From Ochromonas danica (taxonomy: Eukaryota > Sar > Chrysophyceae > Chromulinales > Chromulinaceae), in assembly GCA_015146655.1 (NCBI GenBank), contig VKHL01000129.1, positions 1 to 64,000 of the forward strand: a stretch of 64,000 nucleotides of DNA, given 5' to 3'. A model generated the notes under the pieces. That model was given only the letters and a program-made list of their open reading frames with translations. It ran no database searches and was not told where the DNA came from. Both the position numbers and the translations under genes were made by a program. Position 1 is the stretch's first letter. Every line of letters begins with the position of its first letter. Positions 13,701 to 25,246 of this stretch are shown here, piece by piece.

Positions 13701-14775
13701 GCTGCATTGTCATCAAAGATCTGGAAAGTTGTTGAAGCCAGAGACGATTGAGTCTGACTAGAGCTTTGAGTTGGTGCCTTGCTTCTGGAGGGAACAGAGT
13801 TATTGGTAGTTTGTCGTTGATCTGTCGACTGCGAGGAGGAAGTGTCCCGAAGAGCAACGGGGCGCTTCTTTGGAGGCTCCACTTCCTCTGAATTGGTCGT
13901 TGCACTCATCGAACCATTGAGAAACTGCCGAGCCATTCGTCGCTGGAACTGATGGTAACGTTTCTGAATGGTCTCCTTGGGCTCTGCTAGACGCTTCAAT
14001 CCTTTTTGGAAAATCTGGTCAGCTGCTTTGCTGTTTCCGTCCTGAGCAAAGCGAAGTGAGAGAAGGGTGAGATAAACTTGGGCTCGATGAGCTCCAATAG
14101 GTCTCACCTTCTCGGCCACATAAGCCCAAGCGATCCAAAAGAGAGCCAAACGCTCTCCAATCTTGTTGGTGTACAAGAAAGAGAATATCTCCGCTTGGTC
14201 CCTCACTAAATCAGCCTATCACACATGCATGGAACCAGTTATAACAAGCAGGGGAAGGGTGAAGAAGAAGGCTAACATATTCGATCCATAGCGCCACGTA
14301 GCGCTCATCGTTATACAAAGACTTCTCGTGCTTCAGTTCTGTAGTGCATTTCTAAGACAGATACAGTACATGGTGTCATGAGTGAACGATGAGGGAGGCT
14401 AGAGGAGGAAGAGGTGCTCACCTCCAGCACTTCTTTGAGCTTGCTGGCATTGTGAGGGAACGCCTTCCTCGCCCACTTGACCAGTTGGCAGTAGATGGAG
14501 AGCTTCTCTCGAGGGTCAGAGGTCGAGCTGAGGCTGGTCATAAAGCCTTCCTCGGTGGTCTTGAGCTCCACCAGCTCATCCTTCGAGGCCAGGAGGTTGT
14601 CCTTGAAGGTCTTGATGGATCGCCCCTTCTTAGAGGGAAGAACATTTTCTTTCGCATCTTCCCAGTTCGGAGCATTGTTGGTGGCCTTGAGAGAGTCCAA
14701 AGAAGCGACTGTTGTCGCAGTCTTACGAGACGGTGGCAGCTCGTCCATGAAAATGGGGATTTCCAAAGAGTTCAT
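10751..14775 (-). CDS. MadBub: BUB1/BUBR1-type spindle checkpoint kinase
   Basis: Thirteen exons, in order on the minus strand: 14775-14422, 14351-14277, 14215-13630, 13572-13399, 13342-13047, 12986-12919, 12850-12796, 12725-12078, 12007-11780, 11716-11656, 11592-11336, 11279-10893, 10819-10751; all phases agree, giving 1,085 residues. Features in order: KEN box at 42-44 in WEDAKENV; Mad3/BUB1 N-terminal TPR-like region (about 60-230, with YNDERYVALWIEY); second KEN box at 335-337; BUB1 CD1-like motif TINTRLARKDIDMMF at 448-462; kinase domain from about 705 with glycine loop GRGSFG 713-718, Lys 735, HCDIKTDN with catalytic Asp 845, and DFG 866-868. KEN boxes are Mad3/BUBR1 marks used to inhibit APC/C-Cdc20; CD1 and an intact kinase are BUB1 marks. 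One gene carrying both is the ancestral MadBub form. Exons 6, 7 and 13 are short and the least certain. Its 3' end lies 22 bases from that of the NACHT gene. Confidence 0.85.
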
Positions 14776-14998
14776 AGGAAGATTGTTAGGATCTTACTGT
14801 GTGGCCCTCCAAGATATTGAAAACTGAAAACTGAAAAGTCAATCAGGGAATTAACTGTTCTATTCACAACCCCATGATGGTCTCACAGCAACGGATCATT
14901 TAGAAACAGTTTTCTTCAAGTGTTTCTGCTTCTCCTGTTGCTGGCCATCGACAGCAAGTGATCCAGCGAGGAATTTGTTCTGCTTGTCTGTTGGGCGG
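14776..14998. promoter_or_regulatory. Shared promoter region of MadBub and MRS2-like genes
   Basis: Only 223 bases separate the two divergent start codons, so the start regions of both transcripts must lie here. No TATA-like or other specific element was recognised. Confidence 0.5.
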
Positions 14999-16615
14999 AT
15001 GGCGACCACCTTACCAATGAATGAAATCTTGCGAGAAGAGAACACAATCCGTGCTCGTCATAAAACCTCTGCAGCTGAGCTGGACATTGATTTAGTGAAT
15101 AAATCTCTCGCTCATGTGAACAACTTCTCTCGCCGCAGGCAAGCGGAAAAGCTGCAGCCCGTCTTGATGTACGAGATCCCCTGCGAGGGGGAGAGCTTCT
15201 ATCGTACCATGTCTCTGCGAGAACTGCTCAATTATGTGAACAGTGAGGCCAGTGCCATCGACCAGGCCTACTGGGCGGTGGAGAGACATCGCTTGAAGCA
15301 CGGCCGCACCAGCAGCAACGCTTCTCCTCACAGAGCTGCTATGAGAGAAGGAGAGTCGATCTCCTCGCCTCCTCTAAGTTTGCAGGCAGCCAGTGAGGAG
15401 GGCGTGGGGTCGGCGGGGGTGGAGGAGGACTACGCGGCAGTGAGTGAGCTTCGCCTGCGAGACCTCCGCCGCCTGGACTACCAGTTCAACCCCAACGAGG
15501 AGAAGTCCATCCTCATCCGCAAGCATGCAGTGCTGTTTGCCATGGTGAGCATGCTCTATTAGTCTTCCTATTCATATCATAATGCTATTTTATATGTCAG
15601 GACCCCATCCGAGCAGTGGTGATGTCCTCGCGGCTGATCCTCCTCGTGCCTGACGGAGCTGATTCGCTCATATCCATCCTTGACCAGTATATGCACGGTG
15701 AGTATGAAGGATGGTGTCAGCACTGTCTGTTTCCTCATGAACTGCTTGTGATTGACAGAGTGGCACAGCGATGAGAGCAGTGCCAGAGCCAACAACGAGA
15801 AGCGGTACACTATCCCCTTCGAAGCCCACGCTTACGAGGCACTTATCACTACGGTGAAGTCCCTGGAGATGCAAGAGTTCGATCGCGTGGACAAGGCAGT
15901 GCAGGTAATGATCCTTCAACCTCGCCGTTGTTCCTGAAGTGTTTTGGTGATTTAAAGAGACAATTGTCTGCCATAGAATACCTTGACTTACTTCCGCTTT
16001 GGCTCTCTCATCCCCGTGACTGTTCAAGAAGAGATGCGGAGCTTGAAGAATGACCTCTCCCTCATGATCAATCGCATCACAAGCTCCCGCAATGCTCTGC
16101 AGGCACTGACAGAGGACGACGAGGAGATGGCTCTCATGAACCTCAGCCTCTTGAAGCGCAGGCCCTATCTCTACCGCTTCCCACTTGTGCCAGAGATCCT
16201 CAGCTCTCACGATGAGATCGAAGAGCTGATCGAGTCCTACCTCATTGACTTCAACACGTTGGAACTCAAAGTGGGGTTTATTCGCAGTCAAATCCAAAGT
16301 GCGGAGGAGTTGGTGAGTCTTCGGTTGGATACTTCTCGTAACGAGTTGTTGATTGCCAACACGGCGCTGGCAGTCTTGGCCTGTGGCATTGGCTTTGGAG
16401 CCTATATCACGGGTCTCTTCGGCATGAACCTCGACAACGTCGACACCATCCAGCCTGTCAAAAACAGTTTTCCGATAGTCGCAGTGTGTTCCTTCGCCTC
16501 CATTTTCATTGTTTTCGGGGCTATTTTGTTCTATCTTCAGCGCTCCGGCATGCTGCCAACCCGCATTCAAGCTAACAAGCATAAAAGTCGATCCATGCGG
16601 TTGGGCGTATTCTAG
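14999..16615 (+). CDS. MRS2/CorA-type magnesium channel
   Basis: Exons 14999-15544, 15601-15697, 15759-15904 and 15977-16615 give 475 residues. The match to the MRS2 family is clear: RDLRRLD and IRKHAVLFAMDPIRAVV in the N-terminal soluble domain (about 155-195), a long helical region, then two membrane helices near 389-409 and 427-447 with the signature GMN at 412-414 closing the first helix. MRS2 proteins form pentameric Mg2+ channels, usually in the inner mitochondrial membrane, also in plastid and vacuole membranes of plants. The N-terminus (MATTLPMNEIL) is not an obvious presequence, so the membrane is undecided. The start is the first ATG of the open frame. It is divergent from MadBub. 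Confidence 0.9.
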
Positions 16616-17037
16616 TTAAATTCTGATAGCAAGGAGTAGTTTGGTGGGCGATTGTCCAAGCAGTAGTGTGTGTGTAGAAAACTTTAGTAGTTTTGTCTCG
16701 TTGTGTATGATTACTACACAGGCTAACTTTCAAACGTATGTGTTTCTTTTATAATGAAGAGTCAGATAATGAAGTTGTGGATAGAAAGAGAGCCGATCTC
16801 TCATCAACACTGGACTGTTGCCTTCAACAAAGTTCCATGGAATTCCATTGGAAGGGAGGTCAAGAAACAGTTTGTGGTGCTGGGAGAAACGAGAAGCAGC
16901 CCAGCAGCAGGCAGCAGCAATGAGAAGAATATTCGCCACGATGCCTCATTCCTCGCCTCAGTGAATTTTTCTCTGCTTCTCATTCGCTTGAAATATTCCC
17001 TTTCCACATTGCAATTGATTTTAGAATAGTGTCAATA

Positions 17038-18732
17038 ATGAACGATCGCGAGATGGACAGCGAGGATCTCATTCCCATTGATCCGCGCTCTCATCTTGAA
17101 GTGGCAGATCGCCAACACCGTTACTCCAAGCACTTACGATTATATTATAAAGAATTTATACGAATCTCAGAACAACAAAAGCAACAGTCTGCGCAGCAGG
17201 AGGCACAAGGCACGAATCCCAATAACTCCTCCAGCAGTAGCAGTAGTGTGACTAATAACAATAATAACAATAACAAGTTCGAGGCTTTCTTCCTTTGGTT
17301 AGACCCTGTGGACTCATCTGCTGTCAGACCTGAGGTAAGCTATCTCATTTCTCCTCCTTCTCCTCCTCCTGTGTCGTCATCCCTTGTGTCGGGTTTGTGT
17401 GTGAGAGCAGCTTGCATCTTGTCCGCGCTCCATATTAGACAACGACCGTGTGCTCTACCTGCGGAGTGACGAAGAACGTGAGCCTTTCATTGTTTCCGTC
17501 GATGATAATGGTCTCCTCAGAAGAAAGACTACTTGCGAGCTAATCAATACGGACAGCAAAGGCTGGATCTTCGTCATCTACGAGTGGAAGATTTATGCCT
17601 GCGAAAAGAGAACCAGTGTCTATCCTCGATTCCATCACTCGTCTTTCTTTGCTGGCGCACCTGTACAAGCAGCGGGTATGATTGTTGTGGAGCAAGGCAA
17701 GATCATCCGATTGATGCCGCATTCGGGACATTATCGACCAGAAGATCGACAATTCTTGTGGTTGCTTCGCCATTTGCAAGATTTTACGATCAATCTGAAA
17801 GATGTTAAAGTTGATGCCCAAAGGGTCTTCAAGGTCTCTCGTCAGTCTGATAAAGGTTTGTCGTTGTTTGTTTTCTCTGTTTCTACTCGCTGCTCAGTGT
17901 GAAATCTGGATGTATGTGTTCTTAGATGGTGCAAAGATGGCCAAAGTGGACGTTGCCTACTACGTTAGTGGATTCTCTGTTATGAACTTCCTCAAGTAAG
18001 ATTCGTGTATTTTGTTCACTGATTATGACGATTTATTTCACATTCAATTGATTTGTGTTTAGCATAAAAGCAAAGGCTCTGGCCAGCGGACTTCTGGATC
18101 AGATCTGCTCATTTGACAAAATCTGTTTAAGACCTTGGTCTTCTCAAGTATCTTCTCTTGTTCAAGATTACATGAGTGGAGCGCAACGTCGAGCATTGGG
18201 TGTTGCTCGAGAGCTTCACGATTTACATTGCTATGACCACCATAGTATAGAGAACAATCTCATACCCTTCGAGGAATCACTGGTTGAAGAAGATCTTGTG
18301 ATTGCCTCAGAAACGCCTTCTCTTAAATGTTGTGTAGATACTCTTGTTCCTGCTGTTACGCTACAATCACAGTCGTCTGTGAAGGAGAAAAATTGTCCCA
18401 AGATAGATTGGTCTCTCGTGACACCGACGGACTCTTCAGCCTCTTCTGTTCCCTCCTCGGAGAAGGAGGAAAATGTCAAATTTACAACAACTGCAACACG
18501 ACCTTTTAGTCCGAAGAATTCGGCCACCTTGGCCGCGGATGGTATTGCTGTTCCGGTGCATTCATGTAGTGGTAGTGGCGGCAGTAGCAAAGTCCTTTCT
18601 CCTGCCGTCAAGCGTGTGGAGCGATACAATGGTGACTTTGGGCTTTTGAGTAACCAAGCCATTGAGTCGTTTTCCAAAATTCGAACTCTGCTATCGAATG
18701 CTTCTTCTCCAGCTATGACACCTGTCGTCTAA
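17038..18732 (+). CDS. IQM-family (calmodulin-binding-like) protein
   Basis: Exons 17038-17334, 17411-17855, 17926-17995 and 18063-18732 give 493 residues. The core resembles the plant/fungal IQM domain: HRYSKHLRLYYKEFI near 31-45, FEAFFLWLD near 82-90, GWIFVIYEWKIYACEKR at 150-166, HHSSFFAGAPVQAAGMIV at 174-191 and PHSGHYRP at 202-209. Plant IQM proteins carry an IQ calmodulin-binding site; I see no clear IQxxxRGxxxR motif, so calmodulin binding is not supported. A Ser/Asn run sits near 60-80 and the C-terminal third is Ser/Thr-rich and probably disordered. Function of the domain is not established. Confidence 0.65.
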
Positions 18733-19538
18733 TGACTAATGATGACAGAGTTGTCACTATATTCATATTTGATTGATTTGATAGTATTAGTTTGCTGTTG
18801 ATTGTGGTGGGGCGGGTGAAGTGACACTCGTATTGCTCGCCATCTTGTTCTTTTAGTTGGCGAGAGTGAATTAAATTGATTCGTTTACTGAAGGAAATCC
18901 GTATGCTATGCGCGGGGCACATCGATTCCAGTGTGAGCAACTCACACATAGCACATCTAGAACTAGCCTCCAGTTATTGTAATATTAGATGGAACTTTAA
19001 TTCGTGTTTCTCTTCTATCCTTTCCCACAGGCATTTGGCAAGAATGCCTAATAATGATGGGGCGGTGAATGAAAATGATCTGTAACTCAAGCGGAATGCA
19101 GTAAAATACAACTGTATAAGTTTATGAATGTATCTATTGATGTACCTACACCTTATCCTCATAGTGGAAATCGAAACACTTGAACCAAAGAATTCTTGCA
19201 CTAAATACACAATCAACATCAGTTAGAGGCCAAACTCGCGGCAAACACATCTCGAGAAGGAGATTGGAAGGAACAGCCCACTTGAACTGTAAGGCAGGAC
19301 TACAAGGAGAACAGACATGATGGGTACACTGATGATGAACAGAACCAGTAAATAAAACACAGAGATCTCTACGAAGCTGCAGAACTAAGATAGCAGTTTG
19401 AGAACAAAGTGACCGCTATCTTCACAAATGATACTAACTAACTGACTCCTCAAAAACAAAATACACAGCGAACAGCAAATATACAGTATACAGCAAATGC
19501 ACAATATCCTTCTTTCAGGAGATATCGATAGAAATGCT
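18733..19538. other. Intergenic region between two convergent genes
   Basis: Holds the 3' flanks of the IQM gene (plus) and histidine kinase 1 (minus). AT-rich with short open frames only; no gene, RNA or repeat recognised. Confidence 0.5.
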
Positions 19539-22500
19539 TCATGAGAAAGACACAACCATGGTTGTGCAACCATTGGAAGAGCTCTGTGGATGAGAATTAG
19601 AATGGATTGAATGCATGTATGCATCAGAGAAGGCTTGTATCGTAAAAGGTTTATGTATAAAGGCATCCATTCCGCCAGAGAATGCCTCGTGTAAAGCTAG
19701 TTCATCACCTTTGGCACTAAATCCTATAATCTTAAACTTCACTTCAAGATCAGAGACAGATTGACCATCAAAAGGTAGTATCTGATCGCTTGCTGTTTGG
19801 AAATGACGGAGTATTTCGCTGTTTAAATCAGATTCCATGGAGCGAATCTTAATCGCTGTCTCTGCTCCACTTAGGATCGGCATTTGCAAGTCCATTAAAA
19901 TAACGTCAAAGAGTGGCGGAACTGTCCAAACGTCTTTGTCTTTGGATTGGGTAATTCGCTCTTTATAAGCAGTCAACTGTTCTTCAACTATTTGAAGGGC
20001 TCGGACACCATCCGCAGCCACTGTGACGATATGCTTCTGTCTTGTCAGCAACAGAGAAGTCATCTTCAATACAACGGGAGAATCATCAACAATGAGGATT
20101 CTCAGGGGAGGAAGACCAACATTCGAGGCGACAGGAGTCGATTTTTGAGTCGATATTGCACTATCCGTTTCCTCGTGCTGTGTGGGTAAGGAGAATGATG
20201 GACGGTTATGATTGACCACACAAGGTGGGTCCCCAGAGGAAGTCGAAGGTCTGTGACCTGACCTTGTTTGGCTTTTCCTGCTAGTTGAAGAGGAAGAGGA
20301 GGCGCGCAAGCTACTTCGACGATGGCCATAGACACCGAAGAAGTCAGCGTTCTTGATATTGAATTGAGGATTGTTTGCTACTTGCTGCAATTGCTGTTCT
20401 TGTGTCTGCTCTGGATGATCCAACTTTTGCTTCGCACTCTCGGTAGGTTGAGATAAAATGGTCTGTCCAGGTGCTGGGCAAAGTCCTGCCAGAGCAAGAT
20501 GAAGTGGAATGGCAAACCAGAAAACGCAGCCATGGTCACGATCTTCTCTCTTCCGAGCACCGCACTTCCCACCTAAAGCCTCCATGCGCTTCTCAAGGCT
20601 ATACAGACCCAAGCCAGTGCCTCCCGAATAACGTGAAGATGCTGGCTTGGGAGAGAAGACGCTTCGGAGTTGTCGGTTATCTCGAATAATCTCACCACTA
20701 TCAAGTACCTCGAAACAAATAAACTTCTCAGTTTGCTCAATACTGTCACTGCTATTATTGGGCAGACTGGGTATATCATCCAAAAGGGAGGAATCGGAGT
20801 CATTCACATTGTGAGCTGAGGGAGCCACGCGACCATTTCTCTGGTGTTGAATGGAAGCCTTGAGAAGAGAAGGCTTCGTGCGCTTGTTGTCGCAGTTCAG
20901 CCAGCTTTTCCTTCTCTTCTTTTCAATTTTCCTCAAAGAATCTTCACTCGCATGTGCTTCCAAAGAGGTGGGTAATTTATCTTTGTCTACCAGAGAAATC
21001 CGCAAATCTACATCACGTCTTGCTGCGTGACCAGCCAAACGAGAATACTTGATCGCATTGGATAGCAAACACAACAAATTATCCTGCAGCCATTGAACGT
21101 CTGTGATCACTTCCTTGTCTCCCAGATCTGTTGGAAGGAATTCGACTTGGACAGCAGCTTGTTCATCGTGCATGGTGAGGCAAGACAGTGGTTGTTCAAT
21201 ACAATAAGTGATTGTGGTAGAAGATAATCGAGGGCGAAGCTCCAAGCCTTGGAGGCTTTGGCTGCTGTCCAGACAGCGATTTATAATCATTAGCATGAAG
21301 CAGTTGATCTTGGTCATATGCTCGGAGATCTCTGAAATAGCGTCCAAGCGATCAATAACTTCCTCGTTTGAGTGACTATTTCGCATATCCTTTCGGCAAA
21401 TCGCTTCGATTTCTTGAGTCACCGAGACGATAGCTTCCACACCACTTATGAAAGAGGATAGAGGCTAGTATATATATTAACAGAACGATGAGGTCATTCA
21501 TGGCAACCATAATGATGAGGGAAAGGGAAAAGGTGGCTACTACTTACCGTTTTAAGGTCGTGCGCAACATTGCCGATAATGTGTCTGAGTTCGTTGTTTT
21601 GCATCTCTTTGGACAACTGCTCATTCAAGAGAAGGGTGCGATGCAAACGATGAGTGAGAAGGAAGGCAGACATAGATTGACGATAATATTCGATCAGAAT
21701 GAAAGCATTAAGAACAATAAAGAAGAAGACCACTCCAAAAGCATTCAGTTTGTGAGTGTAGGTCAACATGCCCAGAATAACGCACATGTTTACCAACAGC
21801 ATCAACAGCATAGTGGGTAACCTCGTCGATTTAATCGAAATAAATAAACAGGTAGGCAGTCCAATAACAACAAGCATGGCCTGCACCGCTAGGACGGTGG
21901 AATAATAGCAACTGTCACTGTCTCGGTCACCATTGCAGTCTTGCTGGTGAAAAACAGAGTTGGCCATCATCAGGTCGAGTGCAGCCCATAGCACCACTAC
22001 CCATAGGGGCTCCAAGGCATTCGACAACAATTGATAGATCGTCTCATTGTCAGGAGCGGAGCGGAAATATTTCCTTCTCAGCTGCTGATTCAAGTGGAAG
22101 AGGTTTAGCCGATGACTGCAGTTCAGCGCTGTGAGCACCCAACCAACCAGCATGGCAATACTCGCAGTTAAAATAGTGCACTGTGCAAGCGCTCCTTTGA
22201 TCGCGTTATCCCGTCCCGCTGTCAAACTGTACGCTTGAACAAATAGCCCTGTGAAGAGGATACTGATCGTGACATAGGCGGTTAGAGAGGACTCCGTCTT
22301 TCGATACAGTAAAAACTTGGGGTTATCGGAAAAATAGTCCAGCTGCTTTGAGAACTCCATCAAGGCAGAGAAGAAGTTGTTGTCAACGCTATTGTGTGAG
22401 CTGGGCTGGTAGGAGAGGTGGCCGACAGAGTTGCTCGAGGGGAGCAGAAAAGCATGCAGCATGCGATCGTAATAACGCTCCTCTCCAGATGGGCTAGAGT

Positions 22501-22609
22501 TAATTTGACCTGAGAACTCACCGAAGTGTCGCCTCAGCCAGCCTGGAATCTCCATATCCATGCCACTGCCCTCCTCGATATCGAGAGATAAATCCTGCTG
22601 GTCATGCAT
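19539..22609 (-). CDS. Hybrid histidine kinase 1 (membrane sensor, kinase, receiver)
   Basis: Exons 22609-21548 and 21464-19539 give 995 residues. The N-terminal 300 residues contain several hydrophobic segments (roughly 125-310) that form a membrane sensor. The H-box is VAHDLKT|PL with the likely phospho-accepting His near 350; the single intron falls inside it. An ATPase domain follows with N-box NLLCLLSNAIKYS (about 482-494) and G2 GGTGLGLYSLEKR. The G1 position reads DSGEII rather than DxGxG, so ATP binding may be altered. A receiver domain (about 810-970) has ILIVDDSP, phosphoacceptor Asp in VILMDLQMP, and HKPF. It should relay phosphate from His to Asp in one protein. It is a paralogue of the kinase at 33.6-36.2 kb with the same architecture and intron position. 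Confidence 0.88.
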
Positions 22610-23502
22610 GATTTAATTTAATCAAAGCTCATCTACCTGTGATAAACACTTATATTAAATGAACTGAAGGGGGTGGGAGAACTTTTCTCTGACTAGACTA
22701 GAAAGTTATGAAGAAGAGAAGGTCGGAGGAGGTGTTGGTGGTTATCCAACACAACAATCAGTCGGTCGGCAGTGCAGCACAGCGGAACTGTGCATTTGTT
22801 TGGGTTTCCGATTTCCGGTTTCTCGTGCACAAAACCAATAATTTATTGATTGGGTGATTCCAGAAATTCGCGCATTTACGCAAAGGCAGAAAAACGGTTT
22901 TTCGCGCAAATTGCGGAACTCGTTTGCTTCCAGAAAATCGTGCATTCCCTATTTGCCACACAAACAAACTTCCAGTGCCTTTATTCCAAAATGAGGGCAA
23001 GAAAAGCAAGGCTGGGGGCTCGAAGAACTATAATAGAGCCTTCCTTCACTACCCCTTCATTTTCTTCCAGCAAGAAAGCTCGACGAGACGAAGAATAAGG
23101 GGAAGGGCCAGAAGAAGGGAGAGCATAAGCAGAAGGAGAAGAGAAGTCAAGCGATGAAGAGTCCATTAAGGGCAACAAACCGAAGAATGTCTGCAACAGT
23201 CCTCATTCTGGCGAAGTTACTGCTATCATGATGAAGATGGCCGAACCATGGAGAGCAGCACTGGCAGGGTATGGTCATGCACAAAAAGGAAATGACGAGG
23301 ATAAATATGCAGTTGTAGCTTATTTTGTCTGGAAATGCGAACGGCTTGGTGCTACCTGGTATTGGAGCCAGCTGCAGCAGGGGCAAGCAAGTAGCACTTC
23401 CTCGCTGCAGGTATCCGATGCTTGAATGGGCTTTAGAAGTAGTACGCAATAATGTAACTATGATAATAACAACCTGAATGGTCAAATTCTATCATATTAT
23501 TA

Positions 23503-23778
23503 TTACAATCCAAAGTATTGCACTGTACTGTGCTGCTCATAGTGGGTTGAAAACAGCAATTTGGTTGAGGCACAAAGGCACCCACAAAGCGAGACAGACA
23601 CCCCAAACATCAACGCCAACTCACTAAGAGTCATTTTATACTCAAGATAACACAGGACTAACCCAAGCTTGTCCACGTTTGTGACGATGGAAGGGCGACC
23701 AACCTTGAGAGCAATATCTTCACGGTCCCATAAAAAGCTGCACAAGAGCTTAAATGCTTGCCTGGCGACGCCAGTCAT
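23503..23778 (-). pseudogene. Transposase fragment with HTH_Tnp_4-like domain
   Basis: Ninety-one residues with GRPSIVTNVDKLGLVL, YLEYKMTLSELALMFGVS and a following short helix. This is the layout of the helix-turn-helix that precedes the DDE domain in PIF/Harbinger and related DDE_Tnp_4 transposases (GRP-x-L...D-x-L...L-x-YL...LA-x-x-FGVS). The frame ends soon after and no DDE catalytic residues follow. It lies within the inverted-repeat element, supporting that assignment. Confidence 0.6.
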
Positions 23779-24009
23779 TGTAAGAATGACCTTTCTTCGC
23801 CGTCAGTATAAAGCTTTCTCCAAAGAGAAGAAGTAGGTGGCAATATGACCGATCTACTCAGCGTCGACAAGTTCCTGAGACCGTTTAGTACAATAACTCA
23901 GGCAAAAAGAACCGCTCCTTTTCTCACAACGCTGGAGCAAGGACTAGGAATCTCATCTTCAGAAGAAACTCCGCTCAATGAATCAAAGATTACACTGAAA
24001 ACCCTCTTA

Positions 24010-24400
24010 TTTGCGAATGCGTAAAAATTCATGCAAAATGCACGGACGAAGGCGGGAAATCAATGTTCCCCTGTGAAACAAACGTTCCCCTGAAAAAAGA
24101 ACGGGATTATTGCATGTTTTTGACCGAAAACACCCGTTTCCCAACAAAAAACTTCAGTTTAAAATCCAATAATGCGGTTTTGAGGAAATGATACTCAAAA
24201 CCGCATTATTCGATTTTAAACTGAAGTTTTAGCATTTTCCTCAAACCCGAATTATTGGATTTTAAACTGAAGTATTTTGCCGGGAAATGGGTGTTTTTCG
24301 GTCGAAAACAGGCAAATAAACCCGTTCTTTTTTCAGGGGAACGTTTGTTTCACAGGGGAACTTTCCCGCCTTCGGACGCATTCGTGCATTTTGCACGGGG
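24010..24400. repeat. Fold-back (imperfect long palindrome) inside the transposon
   Basis: The stretch 24042-24185 (from ACGAAGGCGGGAAA through CTTCAGTTTAAAATCCAATA) recurs inverted at about 24245-24385. In addition 24151-24186 pairs with 24193-24228 around a few unpaired bases (CTTCAGTTTAAAATC ... GATTTTAAACTGAAG), and a third copy of the same motif lies at 24258-24274. The RNA or single strand could form a hairpin of more than 100 paired bases. Confidence 0.75.
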
Positions 24401-24451
24401 TGTTTTTCGCGAAAAAACGCGTGAATGCGCGAATTTCTGGAATCACCCATT

Positions 24452-25246
24452 ATGCTATTTTGTTTTACTTATTAACATAACAATAACGGTTCAATATAAA
24501 AAAAACGGATAAGGATTTCTCCTCCTCAACAGAGGTCACCCTTGGTTGAATTTGAAAAACAGCTTACATGGACTCCAAATCTGTAAACGGCTGATGTTGG
24601 AAGGATCAATGGGACCATCGGGTATAGGATGGCACCACTGATTTGTCTTGTGAAATAGACAAACTTTGTCATTAAACGTTACCTTGTGATGGAACCAGTG
24701 TTAACCCTTATTGTCGCTTGAGGCAGATAATATCTTTCCTTGATGGTTCTACTTCTACTGAGAATTTAACTTATCTAACACTTTTAATGTGTAATCTATA
24801 AGCGAAAGTAATCAAGTTACATGAAGAAACTACTAGCCAGCAGGTTAGGAAATGCTATAGGAAGTCTAAAAGATTTTAATGCGATATTTTGAAAGAATGT
24901 ACGGCGAAGTCAGAAATTCTCTGAATTCACTGGCCAACATGATTCGTCGGCAAGCACCGGAGCAGACCAATACATTCATGCGCTGCTGAGATAACAAGTG
25001 AGAAGTCATGTGCTTCCCTAAGAAACAAAATATATATTGATATCAACTTTAATCTCCTACCATTGACAATACTCTCCTTGGCAGAAACTATGGACTGCGG
25101 AGAAATAAATGAAGCCCAAAGTAAAATCACCCTAATTCGTAAGAGACTAGACCGCATGAAAGAAATGCGGATACCCCGTTTTAAATTCTAAATCAATATC
25201 AATATCAATATCATCACCAAGAGAGAAGCTGTGGGTGGTGTGCTCA
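24452..25246. other. Intergenic region, no gene recognised
   Basis: AT-rich sequence. A 76-codon minus-strand frame at 24927-25157 has no recognisable motif and is probably chance. A short tandem AATATC repeat lies at about 25191-25213. Confidence 0.45.

Larger units (their letters stand above)
22852..24448. mobile_element. Harbinger-like DNA transposon, 1.6 kb, decayed
   Basis: Terminal inverted repeats: GGGTGATTCCAGAAATTCGC at 22852 continuing to a 25-base perfect match (about 30 bases with one mismatch), and its complement ending at 24448. The three bases ATT flank both ends (22849-22851 and 24449-24451), a plausible target-site duplication, though PIF/Harbinger elements usually give TWA. 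Inside lies a minus-strand transposase N-terminal fragment (23503-23778) and, near the right end, a large fold-back (about 24010-24400). No complete DDE domain was seen, so the element is probably unable to move by itself. It sits 240 bases upstream of the start of histidine kinase 1. Confidence 0.75.
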
